NCBI GenBank assembly: GCA_028287865.1
Contig: JAQBOU010000169.1
Location: 1 to 37,331 of the forward strand
Reading direction: 5' to 3'
DNA: 37,331 nucleotides
Source: Mucilaginibacter sp.
GTDB lineage: Bacteria > Bacteroidota > Bacteroidia > Sphingobacteriales > Sphingobacteriaceae
The notes beneath the pieces are model-generated. The model saw only the letters and a program-made list of their open reading frames with translations, searched no databases and was not told the origin of the DNA. Numbering within the stretch: position 1 is the stretch's first letter; each line of letters opens with the position of its first letter. A program made the position numbers and the translations under genes. Positions 1 to 8,633 of the stretch are shown here, in pieces.

Positions 1-308
1 TGATTGTTAATGCTATTAAATTCAGCCCTGAAGACAGTGAAATTTACATAGAAAGCCGGGTGTTGGAAAACAATGTAGAGATAACCGTAAGGGACAACGG
101 CATGGGCATTCCTACCGATATTCAAAGTAAAATATTTGACCCGTTCACCACAGCTAAACGGTCGGGTACGCAGGGCGAACAGCCATTTGGCCTGGGATTA
201 TATATAAGCAAGCAAATTATAGAAGCACACAAAGGCAAAATTTGGCTGCATAGTGAACCCGGTAAAGGAGCAACTTTTTATGTGGAATTGCCGATTTTAA
301 AGCACTAA
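1..308 (+). CDS. Sensor histidine kinase, C-terminal ATPase domain (5' truncated by window)
   Basis: This is the last 101 codons or so of a two-component sensor histidine kinase; the reading frame is open from base 3 and the start lies outside the window. The visible part is a HATPase_c (GHKL) domain with all its boxes: an N-box ending NAIKFSP, a G1 box DNGMGIP, an F-box IFDPF, and a G2 box GLGLYI. The domain binds ATP to autophosphorylate a histidine that would lie upstream. It ends with the usual GKGATFYVELP strand and has no fused receiver domain after it. The sensor input, the phosphoacceptor histidine and any partner regulator are not visible, so the signal is unknown. Confidence 0.93.
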   Translation, partial: IVNAIKFSPEDSEIYIESRVLENNVEITVRDNGMGIPTDIQSKIFDPFTTAKRSGTQGEQPFGLGLYISKQIIEAHKGKIWLHSEPGKGATFYVELPILKH

Positions 309-339
309 TTCAATTTGAACAATAGCATGTAAATACTCT

Positions 340-1326
340 TTACTTGTTTTTATAACCAACCACATTCAAAAAAATAATACTGTTATGGGGTATTCCGAGT
401 GTTTTGGCAGGCGCCACTTTGAGGTAAAGTTTTAAATAACCATTTGTAATGCCCTTCATTGCAGCTGTCCATGATTCAACAAATTCAGCGGATAACGGGA
501 TCTGGGACTTCCGAAAGGTGATTACACCATTCTGATCAACAAAAGCTGTATAAGAATAAGAAAAGTCTGTATAAGCATGGTGAATCACCAGGTCATAAGT
601 TGGTGAAAGGTAATTATCATATAGCTGTCCCCCGTTTACATCATCGGGCGGGGTTATTTCTTTTTTAACACTGATGAGCGGGCTTTTAGCTTTTAAAACC
701 GGCGGCTCAGTACCTGCAAACGCACTGTCGAGAATGGTGTTGGCCTGTAAAGCCCTGGTTTTAATATAAGCGGTGTCCATCCTGTTCGGTCTCCAAAGTT
801 TATTTGTATCCGAATGCAGCACATTTTTGATGTAATCATTTGTATAAAAGGTCATAAAAACATGCGTTTTTTCCTCAATTATAACGCGGCCGTCTACATG
901 CAATACCATAAACTGCATGCTGTCTTTTTTAATATATTTTAATTTTAACCAGGCCCAGGCAACATTAAAAATGGAATCGTGATCAAACACAACCGGCGCA
1001 TTTAAAAAACGTTGTTTTTTGGGGCTATAAATAGTTACCGAATCAACCGATGGGAATGATATACGCCATTCAGGAATTAACTGGTAACCTACCGGGCTAA
1101 AGGATAAGCCATTATCAAAAGCCCGCCTTACTTCGGTAAAATGAACGCCCTGAATGTTCTTTAACAAATTTTTTGTCCGTGTTACTTCGGCTTGTTTTTT
1201 AGCTGCTTCCGCTTCTCTTTCGTTCTTTACTTTGTTGAGCCGGTTGCATGAAAAAGTAAAAACAGCAATAATAATCAGAAGAACGCCTAAGGTTTTTTGT
1301 ATGAAGTAAAAAATGAATTTATCCAT
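340..1326 (-). CDS. Hypothetical membrane-anchored protein or lipoprotein, 328 aa
   Basis: I do not recognise a family. The protein begins with a hydrophobic segment at about residues 10-26 that ends FTFSCNR. This could be a lipobox with Cys27 as the lipidated residue or a plain N-terminal anchor. A charged, probably coiled-coil stretch rich in Lys, Glu and Ala follows at about 30-55. The remainder is a mixed alpha/beta soluble region with many aromatic residues, probably periplasmic. It is convergent with the histidine kinase 31 bp away, and a 184-bp gap with no visible site separates it from the PLP enzyme, which ends on the same strand. The ATG start gives the signal segment directly. Function is unknown. 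Confidence 0.8.
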   Translation of the reverse strand: MDKFIFYFIQKTLGVLLIIIAVFTFSCNRLNKVKNEREAEAAKKQAEVTRTKNLLKNIQGVHFTEVRRAFDNGLSFSPVGYQLIPEWRISFPSVDSVTIYSPKKQRFLNAPVVFDHDSIFNVAWAWLKLKYIKKDSMQFMVLHVDGRVIIEEKTHVFMTFYTNDYIKNVLHSDTNKLWRPNRMDTAYIKTRALQANTILDSAFAGTEPPVLKAKSPLISVKKEITPPDDVNGGQLYDNYLSPTYDLVIHHAYTDFSYSYTAFVDQNGVITFRKSQIPLSAEFVESWTAAMKGITNGYLKLYLKVAPAKTLGIPHNSIIFLNVVGYKNK

Positions 1327-1510
1327 AAGGAAATTCGCAATGCCTGTGTTATGTTGAAACGCAAAAATAACAAATTAGGGATAGCAGCTATTTAAAAAAC
1401 AGTGGATAGTGTAAAAATTACAAACTGACCGAGGGTTTCCTCATATTCTGTTAAATGTAGCCTTACTGTGAACCCGGAAATGCGCAAGTTTGAAATCTGC
1501 TTCGCTTCCA

Positions 1511-2674
1511 TTAAGCCTTGCCGGATAATGCCTGTTCCAGATCTTTAATTAAATAATCAGCATCTTCCAGGCCAACATACATACGGATAAGCAAATGCCG
1601 TGCATTATTTTTATCAAAATCAGCTTCCGGGAAACCCGCTATTGAAGGAATGATCAGGCTTTCATGGCCGCCCCATGATACCGCCATCAGTATATGTTGC
1701 AGTTTATTGCAAAAGTTTTCTATTTTTTGTACCGATGTATCTTTCAGCGTAAAACTAAATAATCCGCCGCAGCCCTGCATTTGCTGCTGTGCCAGCGCTG
1801 CCTGCTTAAAGCCCCGCATAAACGGCCATATTACTCTATCAACTTCCGGGTGCTGTGCCAGCCAAGCGGTGATTACTTTAGTGGTTTCAAAGCTGCGCTG
1901 CAAACGTAAGGGCAAAGTACGCAAACCCCTGATGAGCAACCAGGCCGAATGAGGAGAGAGTGATGCGCCAATGTTCATAAACTCGTGGTTAAAGATCCGG
2001 CTGATCAACGCTTTGCTGCCTGTTAAAACACCTGCTACTACATCTGAATGACCGCCAATGTATTTGGTGGCCGACTGTGCTACCAGATCGATCCCTAACT
2101 TTATAGGCTGCTGATAAAGCGGGCTGCAATAGCTGTTATCGGTCATGGTGATAATGTTTTTTGCTTTAGCTACTTGTGCTACGGCCTGCAAATCCTGCAA
2201 TTCATAACTAAATGTATTGGGGCTTTCCAGGTAAATGAGCCTCGTATTGGGTTGAATGGCATTTTCAATATTTTCAACCGCTGATCCGTCAACAAAAGTG
2301 GTGCTGATTCCGAATTTACTTAAAAATTCATTAAAGAGTTTAATGGTCCAGCTATAGGGATTTTCGACAGAAACGATGTGATCTCCTTGTTTAAGTAAAG
2401 CGAGTATAGGCACACTTATGGCCGCTATGCCGCTGCTAAAAACCAGGGCATCTTCGGCGCCATCCAACGCGGCCAGTTTTTGCCGTAAAATATTAAGGGT
2501 TGGATTATGTCCGCGCGAATACAGCATTGCATCAAATTCATTCTCCAATGCCTGTCTGAAATCGGCTATCGTTTTAAAGGTAAAATTGCTTGTTTGAATA
2601 ATTGGCGGCGATACGGCATTGAAATAGTTTTCCCGTTCTTCACCTAACTCATTCAGGATATATGATAGTTCCAT
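1511..2674 (-). CDS. Cys/Met metabolism PLP-dependent enzyme (cystathionine beta-/gamma-lyase family)
   Basis: A fold-type I PLP enzyme of the trans-sulfuration family, 387 aa, the usual full length. Visible motifs are the phosphate-binding YSR at about 52-54, the SSGIAAI segment at 80-86, the PLP-ring Asp in TDNSY at about 179, and the catalytic lysine in SATKYIGGHSD (Lys204). The family cleaves or forms C-S bonds in cystathionine, homocysteine or methionine; which reaction this member performs cannot be told from sequence alone. Only 1 nt separates it from the upstream amino-acid permease, so the two are almost certainly co-transcribed. That suggests catabolism or recycling of an imported sulfur amino acid (inference). 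Confidence 0.93.
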   Translation of the reverse strand: MELSYILNELGEERENYFNAVSPPIIQTSNFTFKTIADFRQALENEFDAMLYSRGHNPTLNILRQKLAALDGAEDALVFSSGIAAISVPILALLKQGDHIVSVENPYSWTIKLFNEFLSKFGISTTFVDGSAVENIENAIQPNTRLIYLESPNTFSYELQDLQAVAQVAKAKNIITMTDNSYCSPLYQQPIKLGIDLVAQSATKYIGGHSDVVAGVLTGSKALISRIFNHEFMNIGASLSPHSAWLLIRGLRTLPLRLQRSFETTKVITAWLAQHPEVDRVIWPFMRGFKQAALAQQQMQGCGGLFSFTLKDTSVQKIENFCNKLQHILMAVSWGGHESLIIPSIAGFPEADFDKNNARHLLIRMYVGLEDADYLIKDLEQALSGKA

Positions 2675-2675
2675 A

Positions 2676-4016
2676 TTATTTTATGGTGTTGGCATGTTTT
2701 TGTTTGTACGTGCCTGCGTAATAAATAATTACTCCCAATACATAAGCCGCCAGGCATATCAGCGCCGCATACGGGTTTTCTTTAAAAGTGATAAAAATGT
2801 TAATGGTTACAAACCAGTACGAAATTATAAATATCAGCGGCACCAGCGGGAACCACTTAATGGTATAGATGCCCGTCCCGTCAAGTTCTTTTGTCTTCTT
2901 CCTCAACAGAAAAATAGCCACCGCTGCCATTGATAAACCTATGGTATCAAAAAACATTACGTATTTGAGCATCTCGTTAAATTTTGCCACAAAGAAAAGG
3001 ATAGCTATAATACCCCCTACAAAAAAACTCATTCCAAATTCCTGTACCTGTGTTTTTGGGTTAACCTTTTTAAATATTGCAGGTAAGATGCCATCCTCGG
3101 CCATAGCATAATACACCCGCGGGTTCGACATTACATTTACGTTTACATAGGCAAGCACCGAAAGGAATATCATTACAGATGTAATTTTGTAGCCTGTATT
3201 GCCAAAAATCACCCCGACCATTTTAGCCGCTAAAGCAGGAGTGTGCTGCAGCCCGCCTATCCCCAGGATATGAAAATACGCGTAATTAACAGACAAATAA
3301 AGAATGATCACCGTGATGATGCCAACAACAATGCCTTTAGGGATATTTATTTTAGCATTAATAATGTCGCCGCCAAAGTTGATGGTTTGCTGGTAACCGC
3401 CGTAGGTAAAAAATACAGCTACCAGGCTTAAGCCAAAAGCTGTAACCACGCTGCCTTTATAGGGCATGGCTATAACAGCTGCCGGTGCGGCATCGCTTTT
3501 AAAAACAGCCGTGCAAATGAGTACAATCATTCCCATTTTAAATATCATGAGCACATTTTGGGTACGGGCACTCATCTTTATCCCTAAAAAGTTAATAAAG
3601 TATAAGATCATTACAGATGTAATGGTGATGATTTTTGTGCCAAGGTCATTTTGCAAGCCGGCCGGCAATAAAAAAGGCCTGATATAATCAGATCCGATGA
3701 GCGCCACCGCCCCAACTGAAGCCGCATTGCTGATCACCAGTACCCAATTGATCATAAATGCCACTGCCGGATGATAACAGTAAGAGAAAACTTTATAAAA
3801 TCCGCCAGTAGCAGGATATCGAGCCCCGATTTCGGCAAAAGTCAACGCGCCGCACAGCGTAACCAGTCCTCCAAATATCCAGGCGCCAAAAAATATCCAC
3901 GCGTTTCCTGCTTTTACGGCAACCTCACTTGGTGTAGCAAATATACCCATGCCTATCACCAGGCTAATAACAATCATTGTGAGGTCAAAGCGATTAAGTT
4001 TTGGTTTAATGCTCAT
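2676..4016 (-). CDS. APC-superfamily amino acid permease
   Basis: A 446-aa polytopic membrane protein with about 12 hydrophobic segments, matching amino acid-polyamine-organocation transporters. The N-terminus has the family hallmark in TM1, an unwound glycine-rich segment (VIGMGIFATPSEVA, about residues 21-34), followed by GGLVTLCGALTFAEIGARYPATGG in TM2 and its loop, which I read as the family's E-x-G-x-x-x-P signature. It should import amino acids across the inner membrane by proton coupling or exchange; the substrate is not determined. It is the first gene of a two-gene operon with the PLP lyase, which points to a sulfur amino acid or another lyase substrate (inference). It is divergent from the secreted protein at 4102. 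Confidence 0.92.
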   Translation of the reverse strand: MSIKPKLNRFDLTMIVISLVIGMGIFATPSEVAVKAGNAWIFFGAWIFGGLVTLCGALTFAEIGARYPATGGFYKVFSYCYHPAVAFMINWVLVISNAASVGAVALIGSDYIRPFLLPAGLQNDLGTKIITITSVMILYFINFLGIKMSARTQNVLMIFKMGMIVLICTAVFKSDAAPAAVIAMPYKGSVVTAFGLSLVAVFFTYGGYQQTINFGGDIINAKINIPKGIVVGIITVIILYLSVNYAYFHILGIGGLQHTPALAAKMVGVIFGNTGYKITSVMIFLSVLAYVNVNVMSNPRVYYAMAEDGILPAIFKKVNPKTQVQEFGMSFFVGGIIAILFFVAKFNEMLKYVMFFDTIGLSMAAVAIFLLRKKTKELDGTGIYTIKWFPLVPLIFIISYWFVTINIFITFKENPYAALICLAAYVLGVIIYYAGTYKQKHANTIK

Positions 4017-4045
4017 TTATTAATATAAATGTTTAATTATTATTT

Positions 4046-4053
4046 TAATTTTG
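4046..4053 (+). promoter_or_regulatory. Candidate Bacteroidota -7 box (TAATTTTG)
   Basis: TAATTTTG fits the Bacteroidota consensus TAnnTTTG, about 50 nt before the ATG of the secreted protein at 4102. I see no convincing TTTG -33 box at the usual spacing, so this rests on the -7 box only. Confidence 0.3.
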
Positions 4054-4101
4054 TTTTGATTAAACCCTATTTAATTACTACGCCTGTTGTTTACGCAATA
4101 T

Positions 4102-4758
4102 ATGGAAACTATTTTGAAGCAACTTAAGCAAATATTAATTACAGTAATGCTTATGCTTTTTATTGTTCCGGCTATTGCGCAGCCCAAACATGCCCGCCCA
4201 TTAAAAACAAAGCAGGTGATTATCAGCAGGCAGCTTGCAGATTTTAATCGTTTAACCGCACAGGCAAATGTCAGTTTCATATTTCCTGTAGGGTTTAAAG
4301 AAATTAAAGCTCCAAACAACGACGATTTTTCCTTTGATTATGCAATGGAGCTGTCTGGAAAAGAGTTTGAAATCTGGTTCCACATAAAACCTGAAAAGGC
4401 AGATTGGGCCAGTTATGTACATGATTTAAATAATCCAAATGCACAATTAGCCAACCCCGACTCTTTGTATAAAGATATGGCTGCCGCACAAGCTATCACA
4501 TTTACCGGTGAAAAAAACTCACCCGTAAGGGTTTTACCCCAGCATGTGTTGGCACGTTATAACGCTGATGCGGGTAGATCTTATATGTTAACCTTGCTTG
4601 ATCTGCCTGAAGCAAAGCATTTTAAATATGCGCTGTTAGTTACACTGCACAAAAATCATACAGGAACTATTATCGCGGTTTGTTTCACCAATGATAAGGG
4701 CCCCGACTTTTTTAAAAACCTAAAGGAGGCAAGTAACTGCATTAAGTTTAAATCCTAA
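4102..4758 (+). CDS. Hypothetical secreted protein, 218 aa
   Basis: I do not recognise a family. The ATG at 4102 is chosen over an in-frame TTG at 4087 because it gives a compact signal peptide: METILKQ, a hydrophobic core ILITVMLMLFIVPA, then a cleavage site near AIAQ. The mature part is a soluble mixed alpha/beta domain of about 190 residues with a central FTGEKNSPVRVLPQHVLARYNAD region. It has no cysteine pairs, repeats or secretion tail. It most likely sits in the periplasm. It is divergent from the permease and separated by 178 bp from parE on the same strand, so it is probably transcribed alone. Confidence 0.78.
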   Translation: METILKQLKQILITVMLMLFIVPAIAQPKHARPLKTKQVIISRQLADFNRLTAQANVSFIFPVGFKEIKAPNNDDFSFDYAMELSGKEFEIWFHIKPEKADWASYVHDLNNPNAQLANPDSLYKDMAAAQAITFTGEKNSPVRVLPQHVLARYNADAGRSYMLTLLDLPEAKHFKYALLVTLHKNHTGTIIAVCFTNDKGPDFFKNLKEASNCIKFKS

Positions 4759-4814
4759 ACTTAATAATGTTAATAAGTTAGTGCATTTGAATTACGGATT
4801 CATTTCCTAAACAT

Positions 4815-4822
4815 TATTTTTG
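4815..4822 (+). promoter_or_regulatory. parE: Candidate -7 box (TATTTTTG) upstream of parE
   Basis: TATTTTTG matches TAnnTTTG and lies about 115 nt before the parE ATG, implying a leader of roughly 105-110 nt. A TTTG occurs upstream at 25 nt spacing, longer than the usual 19-21, so support is moderate to weak. Confidence 0.35.
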
Positions 4823-4936
4823 CGGGAGGAGGTGAAAAGCTCAAGGGTAAGAGGCGAAGGCTGAAAACACCCGCCGCCTGGCAGATATCGCCCGAAATCA
4901 CCTGCTTTATTGCGACAATAAATATCAAAACATCAG

Positions 4937-6832
4937 ATGGCAGAACCTGTAAATTATAGTGATGATAGTATCCGCTCGCTGGATTGGAAAGAACATATCC
5001 GCCTGCGGCCCGGAATGTATATTGGAAAGCTCGGCGACGGCTCGGCTTATGATGATGGTGTATACGTTTTACTAAAAGAGATCATTGACAACTCCATTGA
5101 TGAGTTTGTAATGGGCGCCGGTAAAACCATAGAAGTAACCATGAGCGACCATAAAGTATCGGTACGTGATTACGGCAGGGGTATACCATTAGGCAAAGTG
5201 ATTGATTGCGTATCAAAAATAAATACAGGCGGTAAATATGACAGTAAGGCATTCCAAAAATCAGTTGGATTAAATGGTGTGGGAACAAAAGCGGTAAATG
5301 CGCTTTCGGGCTTTTTTACGGTGCAATCCTATCGCGACGGGCGCACTAAGGTTGCCGAGTTTGCAAAAGGCGAACTGATACGTGATGAGCCGGAAAAAGA
5401 AACTTCACAGCGCAACGGCACCGCAATAAATTTCATTCCGGATGATTCCATTTTTAGGCATTACCGTTTTATACCTGAATTTGTTGACAGCATGATCTGG
5501 AATTATGTGTTCCTTAACGCCGGGCTTACCCTAAACTTTAACGGGCAAAAATATTTTTCGGAACGGGGGCTTTATGATTTGCTCACCCGTAACAGCGATG
5601 CCGAAAATATCCGTTATCCCATCATCCATTTAAAAGGAGAAGATATTGAAGTTGCCATGACGCACGGTCAGCAATATGGAGAAGAATATTACTCTTTTGT
5701 TAACGGACAAAACACCACGCAGGGCGGTACGCACCAGGCGGCATTTCGCGAAGCGGTGGTGAAAACAATCCGGGAGTTTTATAAAAAGGAATTTGACGCT
5801 TCGGACGTACGCGCATCCATCGTTGCGGCTATTGCTATAAAAGTACAGGAACCGGTATTCGAGTCCCAAACCAAAACAAAGCTGGGCTCACAAAATATCG
5901 GCCCCGAAGGGCCTTCTGTTCGTGGGTTTATCAATGATTTTGTTAAAAAAGAATTAGATAACTATCTCCATAAAAACCCCGCTGTGGCTGATGCCTTATT
6001 AAAGCGCATTATGCAGTCGGAACGGGAACGTAAGGATATTGCAGGTATTAAAAAACTGGCAAATGAGCGTGCAAAAAAAGCTTCGTTACATAACCGTAAG
6101 CTGAGGGATTGTAAAGTTCACTTTGACGAAAGTCATGAACGTCACCAGGAAACCACTTTATTTATTACCGAGGGAGATTCGGCCAGCGGTTCCATTACCA
6201 AATCGCGGGATGTGATGACCCAGGCAGTTTTTAGCCTGAAGGGTAAGCCGCTTAATTGCTTTGGGCTCACCAAAAAGGTAGTATATGAAAACGAGGAATT
6301 TAACCTGTTACAACACGCGCTGAACATTGAAGACGGCCTGGATGACCTGCGCTATAACAACATAGTTGTTGCTACCGATGCGGATGTGGATGGTATGCAC
6401 ATCAGGTTATTACTGATGACATTTTTCCTGCAGTTTTTCCCCGACCTGGTAAAAGCAGGTCATGTTTTCATTTTACAAACGCCTTTGTTTCGCGTGCGAA
6501 ATAAAAAAGAAACCATTTACTGTTACAGCGATGAAGAAAGGCGTAACGCTATCGCAAAGCTAGGGGTAAAGCCCGAGATCACCCGGTTTAAAGGATTGGG
6601 CGAAATATCGCCTGACGAGTTTGGGTTGTTTATCGGTAAAGACATCCGCCTTGATCCTGTAATTCTTAAGGATGCAAACATCAAAGCCCTGCTGGAGTAT
6701 TTTATGGGTAAAAATACACCTGCGCGCCAGCAGCATATTGTAAATAATCTGCGGGTTGAAAAGGACGACGAAAGTATTAATCCATTAGTTGCGGAGGATA
6801 TTGAAAGTATAGCATTGCCGGTAGCGGTGTGA
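4937..6832 (+). CDS. parE: DNA topoisomerase IV subunit B (ParE, GyrB-like)
   Basis: The ATPase subunit of a type IIA topoisomerase, which with ParC decatenates daughter chromosomes. At 631 aa it has the short ParE length typical of Bacteroidota and no GyrB insertion. Order of parts: N-terminal GHKL ATPase with RLRPGMYIG near residue 22, the [10 protein letters not shown] helix, DYGRGIP and [14 protein letters not shown]; a transducer domain; then a Toprim domain with EGDSASG (Glu412) and [10 protein letters not shown] (Asp481-Asp485) for metal binding; and the C-terminal TRFKGLGE segment. The start agrees with the family N-terminus ([20 protein letters not shown]). In many Bacteroidota parC follows directly; here the next genes are toxin-antitoxin modules, so parC must be elsewhere. 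I prefer parE over gyrB on length and N-terminal wording. Confidence 0.95.
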   Translation: MAEPVNYSDDSIRSLDWKEHIRLRPGMYIGKLGDGSAYDDGVYVLLKEIIDNSIDEFVMGAGKTIEVTMSDHKVSVRDYGRGIPLGKVIDCVSKINTGGKYDSKAFQKSVGLNGVGTKAVNALSGFFTVQSYRDGRTKVAEFAKGELIRDEPEKETSQRNGTAINFIPDDSIFRHYRFIPEFVDSMIWNYVFLNAGLTLNFNGQKYFSERGLYDLLTRNSDAENIRYPIIHLKGEDIEVAMTHGQQYGEEYYSFVNGQNTTQGGTHQAAFREAVVKTIREFYKKEFDASDVRASIVAAIAIKVQEPVFESQTKTKLGSQNIGPEGPSVRGFINDFVKKELDNYLHKNPAVADALLKRIMQSERERKDIAGIKKLANERAKKASLHNRKLRDCKVHFDESHERHQETTLFITEGDSASGSITKSRDVMTQAVFSLKGKPLNCFGLTKKVVYENEEFNLLQHALNIEDGLDDLRYNNIVVATDADVDGMHIRLLLMTFFLQFFPDLVKAGHVFILQTPLFRVRNKKETIYCYSDEERRNAIAKLGVKPEITRFKGLGEISPDEFGLFIGKDIRLDPVILKDANIKALLEYFMGKNTPARQQHIVNNLRVEKDDESINPLVAEDIESIALPVAV

Positions 6833-6895
6833 TGTATATAAATATGTGAATTTGTTAGTTGAATAAATATTCTCTAAATTCGGGAAAGATAAGTC

Positions 6896-7075
6896 ATGAA
6901 TAAAGAAAAATTAATAGCGACCATTAACGATATGCCCCAGGATTTTGATCTTGAAGTGTTGATGGAGAAATTGGTTTTTATCGAAAAGGTTGAAAAAGGA
7001 ATCGAACAGCTCAATTCAGGAAACATGCTTACTCATGAGCAGGTAAAGCAAAGAGTTAAGCAATGGTCGAAATAA
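6896..7075 (+). CDS. Small putative antitoxin of the ParE/RelE-type module, 59 aa
   Basis: A 59-codon gene starting MNKEKLIATINDMPQDFDL and ending VKQRVKQWSK. It overlaps the start of the downstream RelE/ParE toxin by 13 nt in a different frame. That overlap, its size, acidic helix-rich composition and the LTHEQVKQRVKQW tail are what is expected of a type II antitoxin, although I cannot name the antitoxin fold. In such modules the antitoxin binds and neutralises the toxin through its C-terminal tail and often represses the operon with its N-terminal part. It lies 63 nt after parE and probably has its own promoter. Assignment rests mainly on context. Confidence 0.75.
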   Translation: MNKEKLIATINDMPQDFDLEVLMEKLVFIEKVEKGIEQLNSGNMLTHEQVKQRVKQWSK

Positions 7076-7347
7076 TTTGGACGCCATTTGCATTAGAAGA
7101 CCTGCAATCCATTTATGATTACATTGCCTTAGATTCACCCACCTACGCCATCAAGTTTATTGATAAGCTTGTTGACAGGGTCGATATATTGATAGAAAAT
7201 CCTGAATCGGGAAAAATTGTCCCTGAATTTGAAGATGAATTAATTCGGGAGCTCATTGAAGGTAGTTACCGGATTATTTATAGAATCAGAGCGACTGATG
7301 AAATTGGAATTGTACGTGTTCATCATTCTGCAAGGTTACTAAAGTAA
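7063..7347 (+). CDS. Type II toxin, RelE/ParE superfamily
   Basis: A 94-aa protein with the RelE/ParE toxin fold signature: an N-terminal EIIWTPFALEDLQSIYDYI helix, a two-helix hairpin, a GSYRIIYRI beta strand around residue 66, and a C-terminal VRVHHSARLLK strand. ParE-type members poison gyrase and RelE-type members cleave mRNA on ribosomes. The wording IRELIEGSYRIIYRI and VHHSARLL suggests the ParE side (inference). It is co-transcribed with the overlapping 59-aa antitoxin and ends 12 bp from the end of the convergent higA. All core strands are present and there is no frameshift, so the toxin looks intact. Confidence 0.88.
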   Translation: MVEIIWTPFALEDLQSIYDYIALDSPTYAIKFIDKLVDRVDILIENPESGKIVPEFEDELIRELIEGSYRIIYRIRATDEIGIVRVHHSARLLK

Positions 7348-7359
7348 CTTGTATTGTAC

Positions 7360-7668
7360 TCAATCTTGTAAAGCTGAATGCTTATAATCAAAAGGCTTTA
7401 AATTAAGCTCCTTAGTCTTTTCAGCGGCTATCTGTAAATTAAATTTAGTTTGCAGGTTGGCCCATATATCCGCAGTTCCGCCAAATACTTTCGCTATCCT
7501 GAAAGACATTTCAGGAGTAATGTCCGACTTTTCATGAATTATCTTATTCAGGCTTTGGCGCGATATGCCTAACAATTTTGCAGCTTCGGTAACAGTTAAT
7601 TCATTTGCATAAATTACGTCTTCTCTTAAAACCTCACCCGGGTGTATCTGTCTCATTTGTCTTTTCAT
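7360..7668 (-). CDS. higA: HigA-family antitoxin, XRE-type helix-turn-helix
   Basis: A 102-aa antitoxin with the family N-terminus MRQIHPGEVLREDV, followed by a helix-turn-helix of the XRE type (LTVTEAAKLLGISRQSLNKIIHEKSDIT, about residues 25-52) and the FGGTADIWANLQTKFNLQIA segment that closes this family. HigA binds HigB and represses its own operon. It lies 9 nt downstream of higB on the same strand, the toxin-first order typical of higBA. The start could be Met1 or Met5; Met5 gives the commonest family N-terminus. It shares a convergent 12-bp gap with the other toxin gene. Confidence 0.92.
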   Translation of the reverse strand: MKRQMRQIHPGEVLREDVIYANELTVTEAAKLLGISRQSLNKIIHEKSDITPEMSFRIAKVFGGTADIWANLQTKFNLQIAAEKTKELNLKPFDYKHSALQD

Positions 7669-7677
7669 TGCGTTGTA

Positions 7678-7962
7678 TTAATGATAGTCAATATAGTCAA
7701 GGTCATAAGAATGTTGTCCATCGAATCGGAAAATAATACGGTAATTCTTATTTACCTTAATACTCCAGTAATCTCTCAGTTCTCCCGAAAGCTTATGAAT
7801 ATTCCAGTTTTGAAACGCTCCAAAGTCTTCAGGAACTTGCTGAACTGAATCAATAACGGCTAACATTCTTTCAATACGATTAACAAGTTCCGCGGGCAGC
7901 TTACTGCTATCGTTATGTTCCCATAATAACCTAAGTCCTTTATGCTTAAAACTTTGAATCAT
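7678..7962 (-). CDS. higB: HigB-family toxin (RelE superfamily mRNA interferase)
   Basis: A 94-aa toxin of the plasmid-maintenance killer (HigB) type. It begins MIQSFKHKGLRLLWE and continues with LVNRIERMLAVIDSV, IHKLSGELRDYWSIKV, NYRIIFRF and a closing DLDYIDYH. This order and the C-terminal D-Y-x-D-Y-H are characteristic of the family, whose members cleave translated mRNA on the ribosome. It is first in the operon, with higA 9 nt downstream. A perfect 18-bp palindrome starts 11 bp upstream of its ATG and is a likely HigA operator. Length and motifs are complete, so the module appears functional. Confidence 0.93.
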   Translation of the reverse strand: MIQSFKHKGLRLLWEHNDSSKLPAELVNRIERMLAVIDSVQQVPEDFGAFQNWNIHKLSGELRDYWSIKVNKNYRIIFRFDGQHSYDLDYIDYH

Positions 7963-7972
7963 TATAACTGTA

Positions 7973-7990
7973 AACTGTAAATTTACAGTT
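7973..7990. promoter_or_regulatory. Palindromic operator candidate of higBA
   Basis: AACTGTAAATTTACAGTT is a perfect 18-bp palindrome 11-28 bp upstream of the higB start. The half site AACTGTA is also repeated directly at 7966-7972. Its position overlaps the expected higBA promoter, as expected for autorepression by HigA (inference). Confidence 0.7.
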
Positions 7991-8089
7991 GTCTTTTTTA
8001 ATAAACAAATATATTGCCATAGTATTGCTTTCTCAATTCAATAAAAGTATTTACCTTGTATCCCCTTCTTTTTCAGAACGGGTTAATGA

Positions 8090-8620
8090 ATGACCAATCA
8101 GCAAATAAAAATAAACTTTAAAGAGTACACCACTTTAAAAGAACTGAATACTCCGGCATATAATTTATGCCTTGAAGCCGTTAAAGCGTTAAAAAACTCA
8201 CATTCGCCCTATTCAAAATTCAGGGTAGGCGCAGCATTACGTTTAAAAAGTGGAAAGATAATACATGGCAGCAACCAGGAAAATGTTGCCTACCCTTCGG
8301 GCTTGTGCGCTGAACGGGTGGCACTATTTTATTGGGGCGCTAGTCATCCCGAAGATCCAATTGAAGCGATGGCAGTAACTGCTGCCACTGATGAATTTGA
8401 ACTTTTACAGCCTGTTGCTTCTTGCGGGGCATGCCTCCAGGTAATGGCCGAGTACGAGAAAAAACAAAACAAGCAAATAGAATACCTATTATTTTGTCAA
8501 AATGGTCCGATCTGGGTTATTAAAGGTATTGAAAGTTTTTTGCCATTTTTGTTTTTTGAAAACAGGCTTTTAAAAGGCGAAAGCTTAAAGATAGAATTGA
8601 ATAATCCCTCCGCTCTTTAA
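8090..8620 (+). CDS. cdd: Cytidine deaminase
   Basis: A zinc-dependent cytidine deaminase converting (deoxy)cytidine to (deoxy)uridine in pyrimidine salvage, 176 aa. Motifs seen are SPYSKFRVGAAL at about 39-50 for substrate binding, NVAYPSGLCAERVAL with zinc ligand Cys73 and catalytic Glu75, and ASCGACLQV with zinc ligands Cys112 and Cys115. The usual proline before the CGxC pair is serine here, which is a tolerated variant rather than loss of a ligand. The length is longer than minimal bacterial enzymes because of a C-terminal tail. It lies 13 bp upstream of a secreted SGNH hydrolase and may share its transcript. Confidence 0.94.
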   Translation: MTNQQIKINFKEYTTLKELNTPAYNLCLEAVKALKNSHSPYSKFRVGAALRLKSGKIIHGSNQENVAYPSGLCAERVALFYWGASHPEDPIEAMAVTAATDEFELLQPVASCGACLQVMAEYEKKQNKQIEYLLFCQNGPIWVIKGIESFLPFLFFENRLLKGESLKIELNNPSAL

Positions 8621-8633
8621 TTTATCCACCCAC

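Noticed and set aside
3950..4101. Riboswitch for methionine or SAM upstream of the permease-lyase operon
   Set aside because: The upstream region is AT-rich and shows none of the conserved stems of a SAM riboswitch.
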